Below are positions 1 to 8,797 of a DNA stretch of 64,000 bases, piece after piece. Source of the stretch: CAXXOK01 sp963674895 (GTDB lineage Bacteria; Bacillota; Clostridia; Christensenellales; Aristaeellaceae); NCBI GenBank assembly GCA_963674895.2, contig CAXXCY010000003.1, positions 1,302,001 through 1,366,000 of the forward strand, given 5' to 3'. The notes beneath the pieces are model-generated. The model was not told the DNA's origin. It saw only the letters and a program-made list of their open reading frames with translations, and searched no databases. The translations under genes and the position numbers were made by a program. Within the stretch, counting starts at the first letter, position 1, and every line of letters starts with the position of its first letter.

Positions 1-780
1 TACGTTCCCCGTGCGCGGCCCAATGCTGTTGGTGGAGACCATGCCCGTGCCCGCGTCGCCCTCCGGCGGCGCCAGCGGGGTGCCCGCTTTCAGCTTGCCA
101 GTGGAATCCAGCAGCCGCGCGCCTTCCTCGGTCAGCACGCCCGCATATTCGCCCGCCTTGCGGATACCCGGTAAAATATCCTGAAGCTTCCAGGCAATCC
201 GGTACTGTTCGACCAGATTGTTAAACTCGTCCATGCACCGCACGCTGTACTGCTCCGCGTCCAGCGGGAACATGCCGATGGCGTCGCCGATGCCGGTGAC
301 AAACTCGCCCGTAAGCCGGTGGTGCACATAGCCCGCCAGCGTATGGATGCGGCGGATACTGCGCACATGCTCTTCCTCGGCGGACACTGCATGGTACAAA
401 TGCGATATGCTCCACCGCTTCGGGATATTGCGCCCGAACATCGCAGTCAGCTCCTGGCTAGCCTTGCCGGTAAAGGTATTGCGCCAGGTGCGAAACGGCG
501 TCAGCAGATTGCCCTGCGCGCCAAAGGGCAGATACCCGTGCATCATGCCGGAAATCCCAAGGCCGTCGACGGATACAAACGTATCGGTCGACGATAAAAC
601 CTGCCCGACCGCATCCCTGAGCCCCGCCCACAGCTCGTCCAGCGGATATGTCCAGACGCCGTTTGCCAGCACGCTTTCCCAGGCATGGCTTCCCTGCGCC
701 ACCACGGTGTGCGCTTCGTCGATCAGCACAGCCTTGATGAGCGTTGAACCGATCTCAATTCCCATAAAGGTTTTGACCAT
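1..780 (-). CDS. FGGY-family carbohydrate kinase, N-terminal part (runs off the left edge)
   Basis: The frame starts at the ATG at 780, behind a good ribosome site (GGAGAAAGG), and stays open to base 1, so about 260 N-terminal residues are present. The protein opens with the phosphate-binding motif GIEIGSTLIKAVLID and continues with GISGMMHGYLPF and FRTWRNT, typical of the FGGY N-terminal domain (xylulokinase/ribulokinase relatives). It should phosphorylate a sugar or sugar alcohol in the cytoplasm. The usual Asp of the first loop is Glu here, which I believe is normal in the clostridial branch of this family. The ATP-binding C-terminal half lies outside the window, so the substrate cannot be assigned. 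It is divergent from galT. Confidence 0.85.
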   Translation of the reverse strand, partial: MVKTFMGIEIGSTLIKAVLIDEAHTVVAQGSHAWESVLANGVWTYPLDELWAGLRDAVGQVLSSTDTFVSVDGLGISGMMHGYLPFGAQGNLLTPFRTWRNTFTGKASQELTAMFGRNIPKRWSISHLYHAVSAEEEHVRSIRRIHTLAGYVHHRLTGEFVTGIGDAIGMFPLDAEQYSVRCMDEFNNLVEQYRIAWKLQDILPGIRKAGEYAGVLTEEGARLLDSTGKLKAGTPLAPPEGDAGTGMVSTNSIGPRTGNV

Positions 781-1121
781 CGATTGATCCTTTCTCCCGA
801 AGGAAACTAAGCGTCCGTGCGCTGTACGGCGTTTCCGGCGATGAAGCGCGAACCGTTTCTGCGCGAATCACGGACGGCAGGGAGCGCCGATTTTATGATC
901 CGTCCGCGCGTCTATGTTTCAGGAGGATACCGCGGATCGATTCCTCGGCCTGTTTCCTGAAGCACTGCCGCGGCGCAATGCCGAGCCCGTCTGCGGTGTT
1001 TTCCCCCGCGGCCTTTCTTCATTGTACAGCACAGCGGCGTGCTTTTTCAATCCCCCGTTCCATGCTATAATGCATGCGAACCCTAGTGCCATAACCGCAG
1101 GCAAACGAACGGAGGGAACGC
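781..1121. other. Intergenic region between divergent sugar kinase and galT
   Basis: This 341-base gap holds the ribosome site of the kinase at its left end and the galT promoter at its right end. I see no credible coding sequence in it and no clear terminator. No consensus promoter for the kinase was found, although an AT-rich patch (gattttatgatcc, near 888-901) could hold a weak minus-strand -10. Confidence 0.5.
1044..1071 (+). promoter_or_regulatory. Predicted promoter of galT
   Basis: A consensus -10 TATAAT at 1066-1071 carries an upstream TG one base away (extended -10, TGCTATAAT). A weak -35 (TTTTCA, 1044-1049) lies 16 bases upstream. The start codon of galT follows about 50 bases downstream. 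Confidence 0.6.
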
Positions 1122-2630
1122 ATGGTTTATCAGGCGATCGAACAGCTGGTACGGTACGGTATCGATCATAATCTCGTTGCGGAAGAAGACGCCGTATATA
1201 CGCGAAACCGCCTGCTGGAAATTCTGGAGCTGCCGGGCGACAGCCGCCCGGACGCGGAACCCGCAAAAGCCGGCGGGCTGCATGCGCTTTTGAAAATTCT
1301 GGTCTCGGATGCCTGCGGCCGCGGAATAATCCCGGACACGCAGGGCAGCCGCGACCTGTTTGACACCCGGCTGATGGGTGCGCTCACGCCGTTTCCTTCC
1401 GCGGTCGCGGAGCGTTTTGCGCGCGATTATGCCGTTTCCCCTATTCAGGCGACGGACGCATTCTACCGGTTCAGCCAGGACGTCAATTACATCCGCTTGG
1501 ACCGGATCGCCAGGGATATCCGCTGGCAAACCGAAACCGGATACGGCGCGCTGGATATCACGATCAACATGTCCAAGCCCGAGAAGGACCCGCGCGATAT
1601 CGCCGCCGCCAGAGCCCTTCCCGCGCATGGCTATCCCCAATGCCTGCTGTGCATGGAAACCGAGGGCTACGCGGGCCGCGCCGATTTTCCCGCGCGGCAA
1701 AACCACCGCGTCGTGCCGCTCACGCTGTGCGGGGAAGCCTGGGGACTGCAGTATTCCCCATACGTCTATTACCACCAGCACTGCATCGTTCTCAACACCC
1801 GCCACGTGCCCATGGTGATCGAGCCGCGCACGTTCGACCTGCTTGCCGATTTTCTCCGGCAGTTCCCGCATTTCTTCGTCGGCTCCAATGCGGACCTGCC
1901 GATCGTAGGCGGAAGTATTCTCTCGCACGAGCATTTCCAGGGCGGGAATTACGAGTTCCCCATGGCAAAGGCGCCGGTTGAGCACGCTTTTGCGCTTCCA
2001 TCGGTTCCCGGCGTATCGGCCGGAATCGTGCGCTGGCCGCTGTCGGTTATCCGCCTGCGGGCCGCGGAGGCGGACGACCTGTGCGCCGCGGCTGCGCGCA
2101 TTCTGACGCTCTGGCACGGCTACAGCGACGAATCCGTGGGCATTCTCGCGGCAACGGGCGGCGAACCGCACAATACCATCACCCCGATCGCGCGCTTCCG
2201 GGACGGACAGTTCGAGCTCGACCTGGTGCTGCGCAACAACCGCACGTCGGACGAGCACCCGCTGGGTATTTTCCATCCCCACCGGGAATACCATCACATC
2301 AAGAAGGAAAACATCGGCCTGATCGAGGTCATGGGCATGGCCATCCTGCCCGCGCGGCTGCGCGGGGAACTGCGGAGGATCAGCACAGCGATCCGCGAAA
2401 AGAAACCCTCTCCCATCGCGATACACGCGGACTGGGTACGGGAGATTACGGAAAAGCACCGTATGGCAAAGCGCCCGCTGGACGAGCTGACGGAAGCGGA
2501 ACTCGACGCCGTTCTCCGCGACGAGGTGGGGCATGTGTTTCGCGGCGTGCTGGAGGACTGCGGCGTGTTCAAGCGCGGCGGCGCGGGCAGGCAGGCGTTT
2601 CTGCGGCTGATCGATTCAATAGACAGATAG
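1122..2630 (+). CDS. galT: UDP-glucose--hexose-1-phosphate uridylyltransferase, class II GalT
   Basis: This enzyme exchanges UMP between UDP-glucose and galactose 1-phosphate in the Leloir pathway. The 502-residue length fits the class-II (Firmicute) GalT family, which is longer than the E. coli type (about 350). Visible family signatures are QCLLCMETEGYAGR near residue 175 and ILSHEHFQGGNYEFPM near residue 265, followed by GGEPHNTITPIARF near 347. The ATG at 1122 has the ribosome site GGAGGGA at normal spacing. No galK or galE lies beside it, so the gene stands alone between a divergent sugar kinase and a convergent operon. A shared bidirectional terminator follows it directly. Confidence 0.92.
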   Translation: MVYQAIEQLVRYGIDHNLVAEEDAVYTRNRLLEILELPGDSRPDAEPAKAGGLHALLKILVSDACGRGIIPDTQGSRDLFDTRLMGALTPFPSAVAERFARDYAVSPIQATDAFYRFSQDVNYIRLDRIARDIRWQTETGYGALDITINMSKPEKDPRDIAAARALPAHGYPQCLLCMETEGYAGRADFPARQNHRVVPLTLCGEAWGLQYSPYVYYHQHCIVLNTRHVPMVIEPRTFDLLADFLRQFPHFFVGSNADLPIVGGSILSHEHFQGGNYEFPMAKAPVEHAFALPSVPGVSAGIVRWPLSVIRLRAAEADDLCAAAARILTLWHGYSDESVGILAATGGEPHNTITPIARFRDGQFELDLVLRNNRTSDEHPLGIFHPHREYHHIKKENIGLIEVMGMAILPARLRGELRRISTAIREKKPSPIAIHADWVREITEKHRMAKRPLDELTEAELDAVLRDEVGHVFRGVLEDCGVFKRGGAGRQAFLRLIDSIDR

Positions 2631-2647
2631 AAATCCATATACTAGTG

Positions 2648-2678
2648 AAAAAGCCCGGGATCATATCCCGAGCTTTTT
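2648..2678. terminator. Bidirectional intrinsic terminator
   Basis: The hairpin is AAAAAGC-CGGGAT-loop-ATCCCG-GCTTTTT with a single mismatch, so it has a T-run on both strands. It ends galT (plus) and the HEAT-repeat operon (minus). The last codons and stop of the HEAT gene lie inside the hairpin. Confidence 0.85.
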
Positions 2679-3284
2679 GAGTACCTTCCTTACCCTTGCC
2701 TGCTGAGCCCCCGACAGCTCCCCCATCCGGCCCAGAACCACGTCTGTAACGGGCTGATGGTTGTCCGGGTCCAGGCAGACGGCCATACGCTCCAGATGCT
2801 GGGGTATCTCCTTGGCGCGGCATGTTTGCAGATGCCTGACGAGCAGCGGCAGGATCCGCTTTTCACAGGCTGCGTCCGCCGCGCAAAGACCGGCAAAGAC
2901 GCTGATGGCGTTGTCCACCGTGATCACACTGCCGTTTTCATAAGCGGCGACCACCGTATCTAGTTGCTCAAAAACGGGCTTGGGGTTCAGCGCCGCGACG
3001 CGCCCGAGCGCGGCCATCGCGCCCCAGACGAGGCGGTTGTTCTTGGATCGCAGCAAGGCGATGAACGTTTCCGCGTACGGCGCGATCAGCTCCGGCTTCC
3101 GGTAGCCGATTTCGTACAGCACCTTGATGCAGTCGCTCGCCACGGCCGCATTCCCGTGAAGCCCCGCCGCGATCTCCGCAACGCCCTGTGCATCCGCTTC
3201 CTCCGCCAGCCGTTCCGCCAGCTTGATGTTGGGCTGGTCGTCGCCGCGCCCCAGCGCGCTTGCGATGCCGTTCAGTGCGCTCAT
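2661..3284 (-). CDS. HEAT-repeat protein, function unknown
   Basis: This 207-residue cytoplasmic protein is built from helical pairs typical of HEAT repeats, with recognisable units such as LLRSKNNRLVWGAMAALGRV and DNAISVFAGLCAAD. Such proteins are scaffolds for protein-protein contact and no catalytic motif is visible. The ATG at 3284 has the ribosome site GGGAG eight bases upstream. It is the last gene of a minus-strand operon, 29 bases after the c-di-GMP response regulator and downstream of a hybrid kinase and a solute-binding lipoprotein. A role as partner or adaptor of that pathway is inference from position only. Its stop codon lies inside the operon terminator. Confidence 0.75.
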   Translation of the reverse strand: MSALNGIASALGRGDDQPNIKLAERLAEEADAQGVAEIAAGLHGNAAVASDCIKVLYEIGYRKPELIAPYAETFIALLRSKNNRLVWGAMAALGRVAALNPKPVFEQLDTVVAAYENGSVITVDNAISVFAGLCAADAACEKRILPLLVRHLQTCRAKEIPQHLERMAVCLDPDNHQPVTDVVLGRMGELSGAQQARVRKVLKKLGI

Positions 3285-3313
3285 CCTTTGTCTCCCATTC
3301 TCTGTTTTTACAG

Positions 3314-5785
3314 TCAGCCCTGCGCGGCAAGAATATGAAGGGCATCGTCCTCATCCAGCGGTTTGCTGAACAGGAATCCCTGCATCATGTCGCACTGATG
3401 CTCAACGAGATACTGCTTTTGCTTCCTGTGCTCAACACCCTCGGCGATAACCGCGTGCCCCAGCCTGTGCGCCATGGCGATGATATCCCGGGTGATCGTC
3501 CGTTCGGGATCATCGGTCATCAGCCCGTCGATGAAGGACTTGTCGATTTTCAGAATATTGATCTTCATGTCCCGCTCGCGCGACAGCGTGGAATATCCTG
3601 TCCCGAAGTCGTCGATCGAAGTCTTCACGCCGATGTCCATAAGCTTCTCCAGCTTCTGATTGATGACGCTAAAATTATCGGCAAAAATGGATTCCGTGAT
3701 TTCCAGGCCGAAGCTATCGGGTTTCAGCCCGTATCGGTTCAAAACATCGAGGAAATCTTCCATAAACTCGTTACGCAACAGCTGGATGGCGGACACGTTG
3801 ATAAAAATCCGGACATGCTCGCAGCCCAGCGCCTGGATGCGCTTTTGAAAAGCACAGGCCATTTCCAGCACGCTTTGGCCGATGGGGACAATCATCTGGG
3901 TTTCCTCCGCGATGGCGATGAACTCCAGCGGAGGGACGGTCCCGAGTTTCTTGCTTTTAAACCGCGCCAGCGCTTCAAATTCCTCCACCCGGTCGGTTTT
4001 GAGATTCAGGATGGGCTGGAACTGCAGATAGAGCCTGTCGTCAGGGGAACCGTCAACCATGCGGATCAGCGCTTCCTTCACGTCCCCTTCCCGCTTCATC
4101 GCGGCTTCCATCTCTCGGTTAAAGAAGCTGCACCCAAAAATTTGGTCCTTATTGCTGCGCTCGGCAGCCGTGGAAGCGTTTTTAATGATATTGCCGTCCG
4201 CGTAATCCCCGCCGCGGAACTCCACGATGCCGATGCCGCAGCCGACGGTCCGTAAAATCTGCAGCGAATCGACCATGCCGATAACCGATTGGCAGAAATC
4301 CCTGAGCTCGTTCTGATTCTGATATTTCTTGATATAGAAGGCATACCGTTCCAAAGAGATCTGAAACAGTTCCCTGCTGTCATTGGCAAGGGAGGATAGT
4401 TTTTGCGTAAGCTCCACGATGATCTGCTCGCAGAAGCTGTAACCGTAGGTCAGGCTGATCGAGTTGATTTTCCCCAGGCTGATCAGCGCTACCGCGCTTT
4501 CGTTGTCCGGATTCTGCTTTGCGTCCCTGGAAAGCACGGTTTCCAGGTATCTCCGGTTGTACAGCTTGGTCAGGCCGTCGATTTCGCTGATATGCCTCAG
4601 CTCGTTCTCCTGTTCCTTCCTGTCCGTGATATCGATGATGATGCCCTCGAGCGCCTGGGTATTTCCGTGCTCGTCAAAAACGCCCTGCCCGACGTCCAGT
4701 ACCCATTTTCGCTGGCCGGAGGCGGTCATCATCTCATACTCATGCTTGAAGGGCGCGCGCGCTTCCAGCGCCTGCCTCCATTCGGTCCAAAGGCATTCCC
4801 TGTATTCTTCCGCGATCATGTCGCTGAACGAAAGGTCCCGGTTGTTCAGCAGATTTTCCGGGCGGTATCCCGTCAGGCCGTAACAGCCTTCGGAGATAAA
4901 GCGCATCGTCCATTTCCGGTCGTTGTCGCACCGGTAGGCAAGGCCAGGCAGGTTCGCCAGCAGCACGGACTTGCTGCGCTCGCTTTCCCGCAGCGCGTCC
5001 TCCACGGCTTTGCGCTCGGTGATATCCTGCACCAGGCAAATATAGTTGAACTCGGAGCCCTTTTCAAGCTTGAGGTCCGCGACGGTTATATCCGCCCAAA
5101 CGATGCTCCCGTCCGGCCACACGAAGCGCTTTTCCATAGAGTAGCTCTCGATCTTCCCGGCCCTCAAGCTGCGGAAAAGCGCCTCTTCCTTAACCAGGTC
5201 CTCCGGATGCGTGATCTGCGCCCAGCCGAGCTTGATGAGCTCATCCCTCGGCCGTCCGGTAATCCGCTGATACGCGGAATTGAAAATCACCTTCTCCTCC
5301 GCGCTGCTGTTGGGCTTCTCGCCGTGGGAAAGCGCGATTCCGATCGGCGCCTGCTCTAGCAGCGTATCCAAAGTCAGATCCCGTTCAAACAGCGTTTGTT
5401 CGTATAGCTTTTGTATCCGCAGAAGCTCCAGATGCACTTCGATCCGAAGCTTGAGCGACTCCATGTTGACCGGTTTTCGGATATAATCGACAGCGCCCGC
5501 CTGCAAGCCGCGGATTTCATTATCCAGCTCCCCGTAATTGGTCAGGATAATGGTGCGTATTCTTTGATCCCGGTTCACTTCCCTCAGCGCTTCCAGCACC
5601 TCAAAGCCGTTCATCACAGGCATGTTCAAGTCCAGGATCATCAAATCGATATCCGTCCGTTCCTGAATCAGCTTCATTGCTTCCCGACCGTTTTCCGCGG
5701 TAATCACGTTGTAATCACCGAGCATGTTTTTTATGATCAGTCGGTCCGTCGCCGAATCGTCCACAACGAGCAGCTTCCCGGTCAT
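3314..5785 (-). CDS. Response regulator with PAS domains, degenerate GGDEF and EAL domains
   Basis: In order, the 823-residue protein has a receiver domain (about 1-117, phospho-Asp in LMILDLNMPVMNG), two PAS/PAC modules (about 130-390), a GGDEF-like domain (about 395-555) and an EAL domain (about 570-823). The EAL residues expected for c-di-GMP phosphodiesterase are present: EFEALARF, NVSAIQL, LEITES, IDDFGTGYSTL, LKIDKSF and AEGVE. The GGDEF signature is replaced by SLERY, so diguanylate cyclase activity is unlikely. I chose the ATG at 5785, which has GGGGAG at ideal spacing, over an ATG seven codons upstream with no ribosome site. It lies between the hybrid kinase gene and the HEAT gene and is the likely output of that kinase, lowering c-di-GMP. 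Confidence 0.9.
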   Translation of the reverse strand: MTGKLLVVDDSATDRLIIKNMLGDYNVITAENGREAMKLIQERTDIDLMILDLNMPVMNGFEVLEALREVNRDQRIRTIILTNYGELDNEIRGLQAGAVDYIRKPVNMESLKLRIEVHLELLRIQKLYEQTLFERDLTLDTLLEQAPIGIALSHGEKPNSSAEEKVIFNSAYQRITGRPRDELIKLGWAQITHPEDLVKEEALFRSLRAGKIESYSMEKRFVWPDGSIVWADITVADLKLEKGSEFNYICLVQDITERKAVEDALRESERSKSVLLANLPGLAYRCDNDRKWTMRFISEGCYGLTGYRPENLLNNRDLSFSDMIAEEYRECLWTEWRQALEARAPFKHEYEMMTASGQRKWVLDVGQGVFDEHGNTQALEGIIIDITDRKEQENELRHISEIDGLTKLYNRRYLETVLSRDAKQNPDNESAVALISLGKINSISLTYGYSFCEQIIVELTQKLSSLANDSRELFQISLERYAFYIKKYQNQNELRDFCQSVIGMVDSLQILRTVGCGIGIVEFRGGDYADGNIIKNASTAAERSNKDQIFGCSFFNREMEAAMKREGDVKEALIRMVDGSPDDRLYLQFQPILNLKTDRVEEFEALARFKSKKLGTVPPLEFIAIAEETQMIVPIGQSVLEMACAFQKRIQALGCEHVRIFINVSAIQLLRNEFMEDFLDVLNRYGLKPDSFGLEITESIFADNFSVINQKLEKLMDIGVKTSIDDFGTGYSTLSRERDMKINILKIDKSFIDGLMTDDPERTITRDIIAMAHRLGHAVIAEGVEHRKQKQYLVEHQCDMMQGFLFSKPLDEDDALHILAAQG

Positions 5786-5839
5786 ATCGTTTCTCCCCTT
5801 TACCATAATCTTTCAGACCACCGTATGGCGCATTCCGGC

Positions 5840-8764
5840 TCAAGCCGTATTGCCGACCCTGTCCCCGATCTCCAGCAGCAGCGCGTTCAGCATCGCGATG
5901 AATTCCCCGCTGAATTCGTCGGCTTCCTGTTGGGTTCCCTCTTTGAGCACAGCCTGCAGCTTAACGGCAAGCTCATACAGCGGGGCTGCGCCGATGCTGC
6001 CGGAACTGCTTTTCAGCTTATGCACGATACCGGCCGCGTCGGCAAACCGCTTTTCCTGCACGGCAAGCCGCAGCTTCTCCGGCGTTTCCAGGTTTTCCGA
6101 CCTGTATTCTTTTAAAACGTCCCGATACAGATCCGGATTTTGACCCATGTTTCTAAGACCCGTACCGGTATCCAGTATTCCCTTCCCATCCTTGCGCTTG
6201 GCTTCCCCGGTTTCAGGGGCGCGCCCGGCCCTGCCGGTTTTGAGGAGATCGCACACCTTCCGGATGAAATCGTCGGGATCGAACGGTTTCGTCAGGTAAT
6301 GGTGGATTCCGTACCGCTCGCATTGCTCCTTGATGCCGGGGTTCACGTCTGCCGTCAGCGCGACGATGGGAACGCCGGAGGAAACCTTGCGGATCTCCGC
6401 CGAAGCTTCATAGCCGTTCATCACGGGCATGTGCAGATCCATGAGGATCAGGTCGATCCTGTCCCTGTTCTGCCCGAATACCTCCACCGCAGCTTTTCCG
6501 TTATCAGCAAGCAGCACCGTAATGCCCGCCTGCTTGAGCAGCGATTCGGCGATCAGCTGATTAGTTTGATTATCGTCCGCGACCAAAACGCTGGCTTGCC
6601 CCCGTATAAAAGCGGCGCCGCCTTGCGCCTGCTCCGACGCCCGGGCCGCCGCAACCGCCTTGTCGCGAAAGATGTCCAGAATGCTGTTGAGCAAAACGGA
6701 CGGTATGATCGGCTTTCCGATTCCCGCGTCGATGGAATACTCGCCGAGCTTGTCAAACAAATCCTCCCGCATCATCGGGATCAGCACGAGGATTCTCGGC
6801 TTATGGGCGATCCCTGGATCGGCAAGCAGAGCGTCAACGAACTGGAAAACGCCTTCTTCGGGCGTTTCAAAATCCACGATCAGCAAATCATAGGCCTTCT
6901 CGGCATCCCGCAGCATACGCAGCGCGCTTTGCTGCGAAGCCGTCGCTTCGCAGGGCATCCCGAAGGATTCCAGATAGGTTTGCAGCAGGTTCATGCCCGC
7001 TTCCGTTTTTTCCATAACCAGCGTTCGGAGGTTCCTGAATTGACCGGCTGCTGCGTTTTTCCGATACTCGGCTTCCTTCTCCATATCGACCGTAAGCGGC
7101 AGATGGACGGTGAAGACGGAGCCTTCGCCTGGTGTACTGGATACCAGGATTTCTCCCTCCATTAAATCCACGAGGTTTTTGACGATCGAAAGCCCCAGCC
7201 CCGTACCGCCGAAGCGCCTGTTGATCGAGGTGTCACCCTGCTCAAACGGCGTGAACAGCTTGTCCACCTGCTCCGCGGACATTCCGATTCCCGTATCCTT
7301 CACCGTAAAGACCAGACGGCATCGGTCGTTCTCCTTCGCCGCCAGCCCGACGTCCAGCGATACTTCCCCTGCGCTGGTAAATTTCGCGGCGTTGTTGAGG
7401 ATGTTGATCAATATCTGCTCGATACGCTTGGCGTCGCCGAAAAACCAGTTGGGAACCGCCGGGTCTTTCACCAGCCTGAACCCGATTTTCTGTTCTTCAA
7501 TTTTGAATAAAACGGTACCGACGACATCCTTGATTACGTCGTCAATGCTGAAAGGCGTGATTTCCAGTTCAACCTTTCCGGCCTCGATTTTCGAGAAGTC
7601 CAGAATATCGTTGATGATGCTGAGCATGATGTTGGAAGAAAGGCTGATACGATCCACATACAGCGTTTGCGTCATCGTGATTTTCGTCTTCTTCAGCAGG
7701 TATGCCATGCCGATAATGCCGTTGAGCGGCGTACGGATTTCATGGGACATCCTGGCAAGGAACCTCGATTTGAAGCGGTTTGCCTCGTCCGCCGCTCTCC
7801 GGGCTTCCTCCAGATCGGCCTGGCTTTGCTTGCGGATTCGGATCTCCTTGCGAAGCTTGGTAATCCAGAAGAAAGAAACCAGCACAATCAGCGCGGCGAC
7901 ACCCGCGGCGATCAGCACGAGGCGGATAAGCCAGGTATAGTCCGCGCTTTCCTGCACGCTGATCCACCGGTCGCTGATGGCGATCCTGCTCTCCTCATCG
8001 ATGGCCGCCAGCGCTTTATTCACAATGCCGATCAATTCCGGCCAGTCGCTGCGCGCGGCAAAATACAGGGACTGCGGCTCCTGTGTGTTGATGGGGATAT
8101 ACTGCAGGTTTGTGATGCCGTTGGATTTCGCCAGATAGTTGGATGTGGCGAGGTTGCCGATAAACACGACCTCCGTACCGTCGGCGACCGCCCGGAGCGC
8201 ATCCTCCACATTCGTATAGAGGCTGAGCTTGATCTGCTCAAAATCGGACAGGTAGCTATGGTGCGAGCTGTTCCTCTGCACCGCTGCGGTTTTCCCGTAC
8301 AGATCCTCAAACGTTTTGATATCACGGTTATCTTCGTTGACGAACATGACCCTTTGGAAGGAGATGTAGGCATTGGAAAAGAGGAAATACTTCTCCCGCT
8401 GAGCCGTCCTGGAAACGCAGGGAAGCGCGTCCAGGTCTCTTTCCACCGCGCTTTCATAGGCCTCCGACCATGTCAGCCCGCGCGCCACCTCAAACTGCAG
8501 GCCGGTCTTCTCCGCGATCAGGGCAAGGTAATCCGCCGCGATGCCCTTGTATTCACCGTCGGAATCAAAAAACTCATACGGGATAAACTCCGGATCGACG
8601 CCCAGCCGGATGACCGGATGCTCCTCCATAAACCGGATTTCATCCCCAGTCAATCCCAGCGCGTTCCCGCCGGGCGCTGCCGCCAGCCCGGTTCCGGCGG
8701 CGCACAAGGCTGCAAGCAGGAGCAGCACAAACAGGCTTCTGCAAAAGAACCCGGTCTTCCTCAT
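5840..8764 (-). CDS. Hybrid sensor histidine kinase with periplasmic-binding-type sensor domain
   Basis: The 974-residue protein has a signal/TM segment, an extracytoplasmic SBP_bac_3-type domain (about 35-270), a TM helix near 280-300, HisKA (phospho-His in MSHEIRTPLNG, near 340), HATPase, a divergent receiver-like domain, a canonical receiver (phospho-Asp in LILMDLHMPVMNG, near 775) and a C-terminal HPt domain (His in VHKLKSSSGSIGA, near 912). It is thus a complete internal phosphorelay of the BvgS/EvgS style. The ATG at 8764 has the ribosome site GGAGGGG. It lies 33 bases after a solute-binding lipoprotein gene and before the EAL-type response regulator. Extracellular ligand sensing feeding c-di-GMP turnover is the likely pathway, which is inference. 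Confidence 0.9.
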   Translation of the reverse strand: MRKTGFFCRSLFVLLLLAALCAAGTGLAAAPGGNALGLTGDEIRFMEEHPVIRLGVDPEFIPYEFFDSDGEYKGIAADYLALIAEKTGLQFEVARGLTWSEAYESAVERDLDALPCVSRTAQREKYFLFSNAYISFQRVMFVNEDNRDIKTFEDLYGKTAAVQRNSSHHSYLSDFEQIKLSLYTNVEDALRAVADGTEVVFIGNLATSNYLAKSNGITNLQYIPINTQEPQSLYFAARSDWPELIGIVNKALAAIDEESRIAISDRWISVQESADYTWLIRLVLIAAGVAALIVLVSFFWITKLRKEIRIRKQSQADLEEARRAADEANRFKSRFLARMSHEIRTPLNGIIGMAYLLKKTKITMTQTLYVDRISLSSNIMLSIINDILDFSKIEAGKVELEITPFSIDDVIKDVVGTVLFKIEEQKIGFRLVKDPAVPNWFFGDAKRIEQILINILNNAAKFTSAGEVSLDVGLAAKENDRCRLVFTVKDTGIGMSAEQVDKLFTPFEQGDTSINRRFGGTGLGLSIVKNLVDLMEGEILVSSTPGEGSVFTVHLPLTVDMEKEAEYRKNAAAGQFRNLRTLVMEKTEAGMNLLQTYLESFGMPCEATASQQSALRMLRDAEKAYDLLIVDFETPEEGVFQFVDALLADPGIAHKPRILVLIPMMREDLFDKLGEYSIDAGIGKPIIPSVLLNSILDIFRDKAVAAARASEQAQGGAAFIRGQASVLVADDNQTNQLIAESLLKQAGITVLLADNGKAAVEVFGQNRDRIDLILMDLHMPVMNGYEASAEIRKVSSGVPIVALTADVNPGIKEQCERYGIHHYLTKPFDPDDFIRKVCDLLKTGRAGRAPETGEAKRKDGKGILDTGTGLRNMGQNPDLYRDVLKEYRSENLETPEKLRLAVQEKRFADAAGIVHKLKSSSGSIGAAPLYELAVKLQAVLKEGTQQEADEFSGEFIAMLNALLLEIGDRVGNTA

Positions 8765-8797
8765 AGCCGCCCCTCCGTATGCATGGCCGTATTGCGG

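Noticed and set aside
1083..2534. 483-codon open frame on the minus strand opposite galT
   Set aside because: It lies entirely opposite a clear GalT gene, has no family resemblance and no ribosome site; long antisense frames are common in GC-rich coding DNA.
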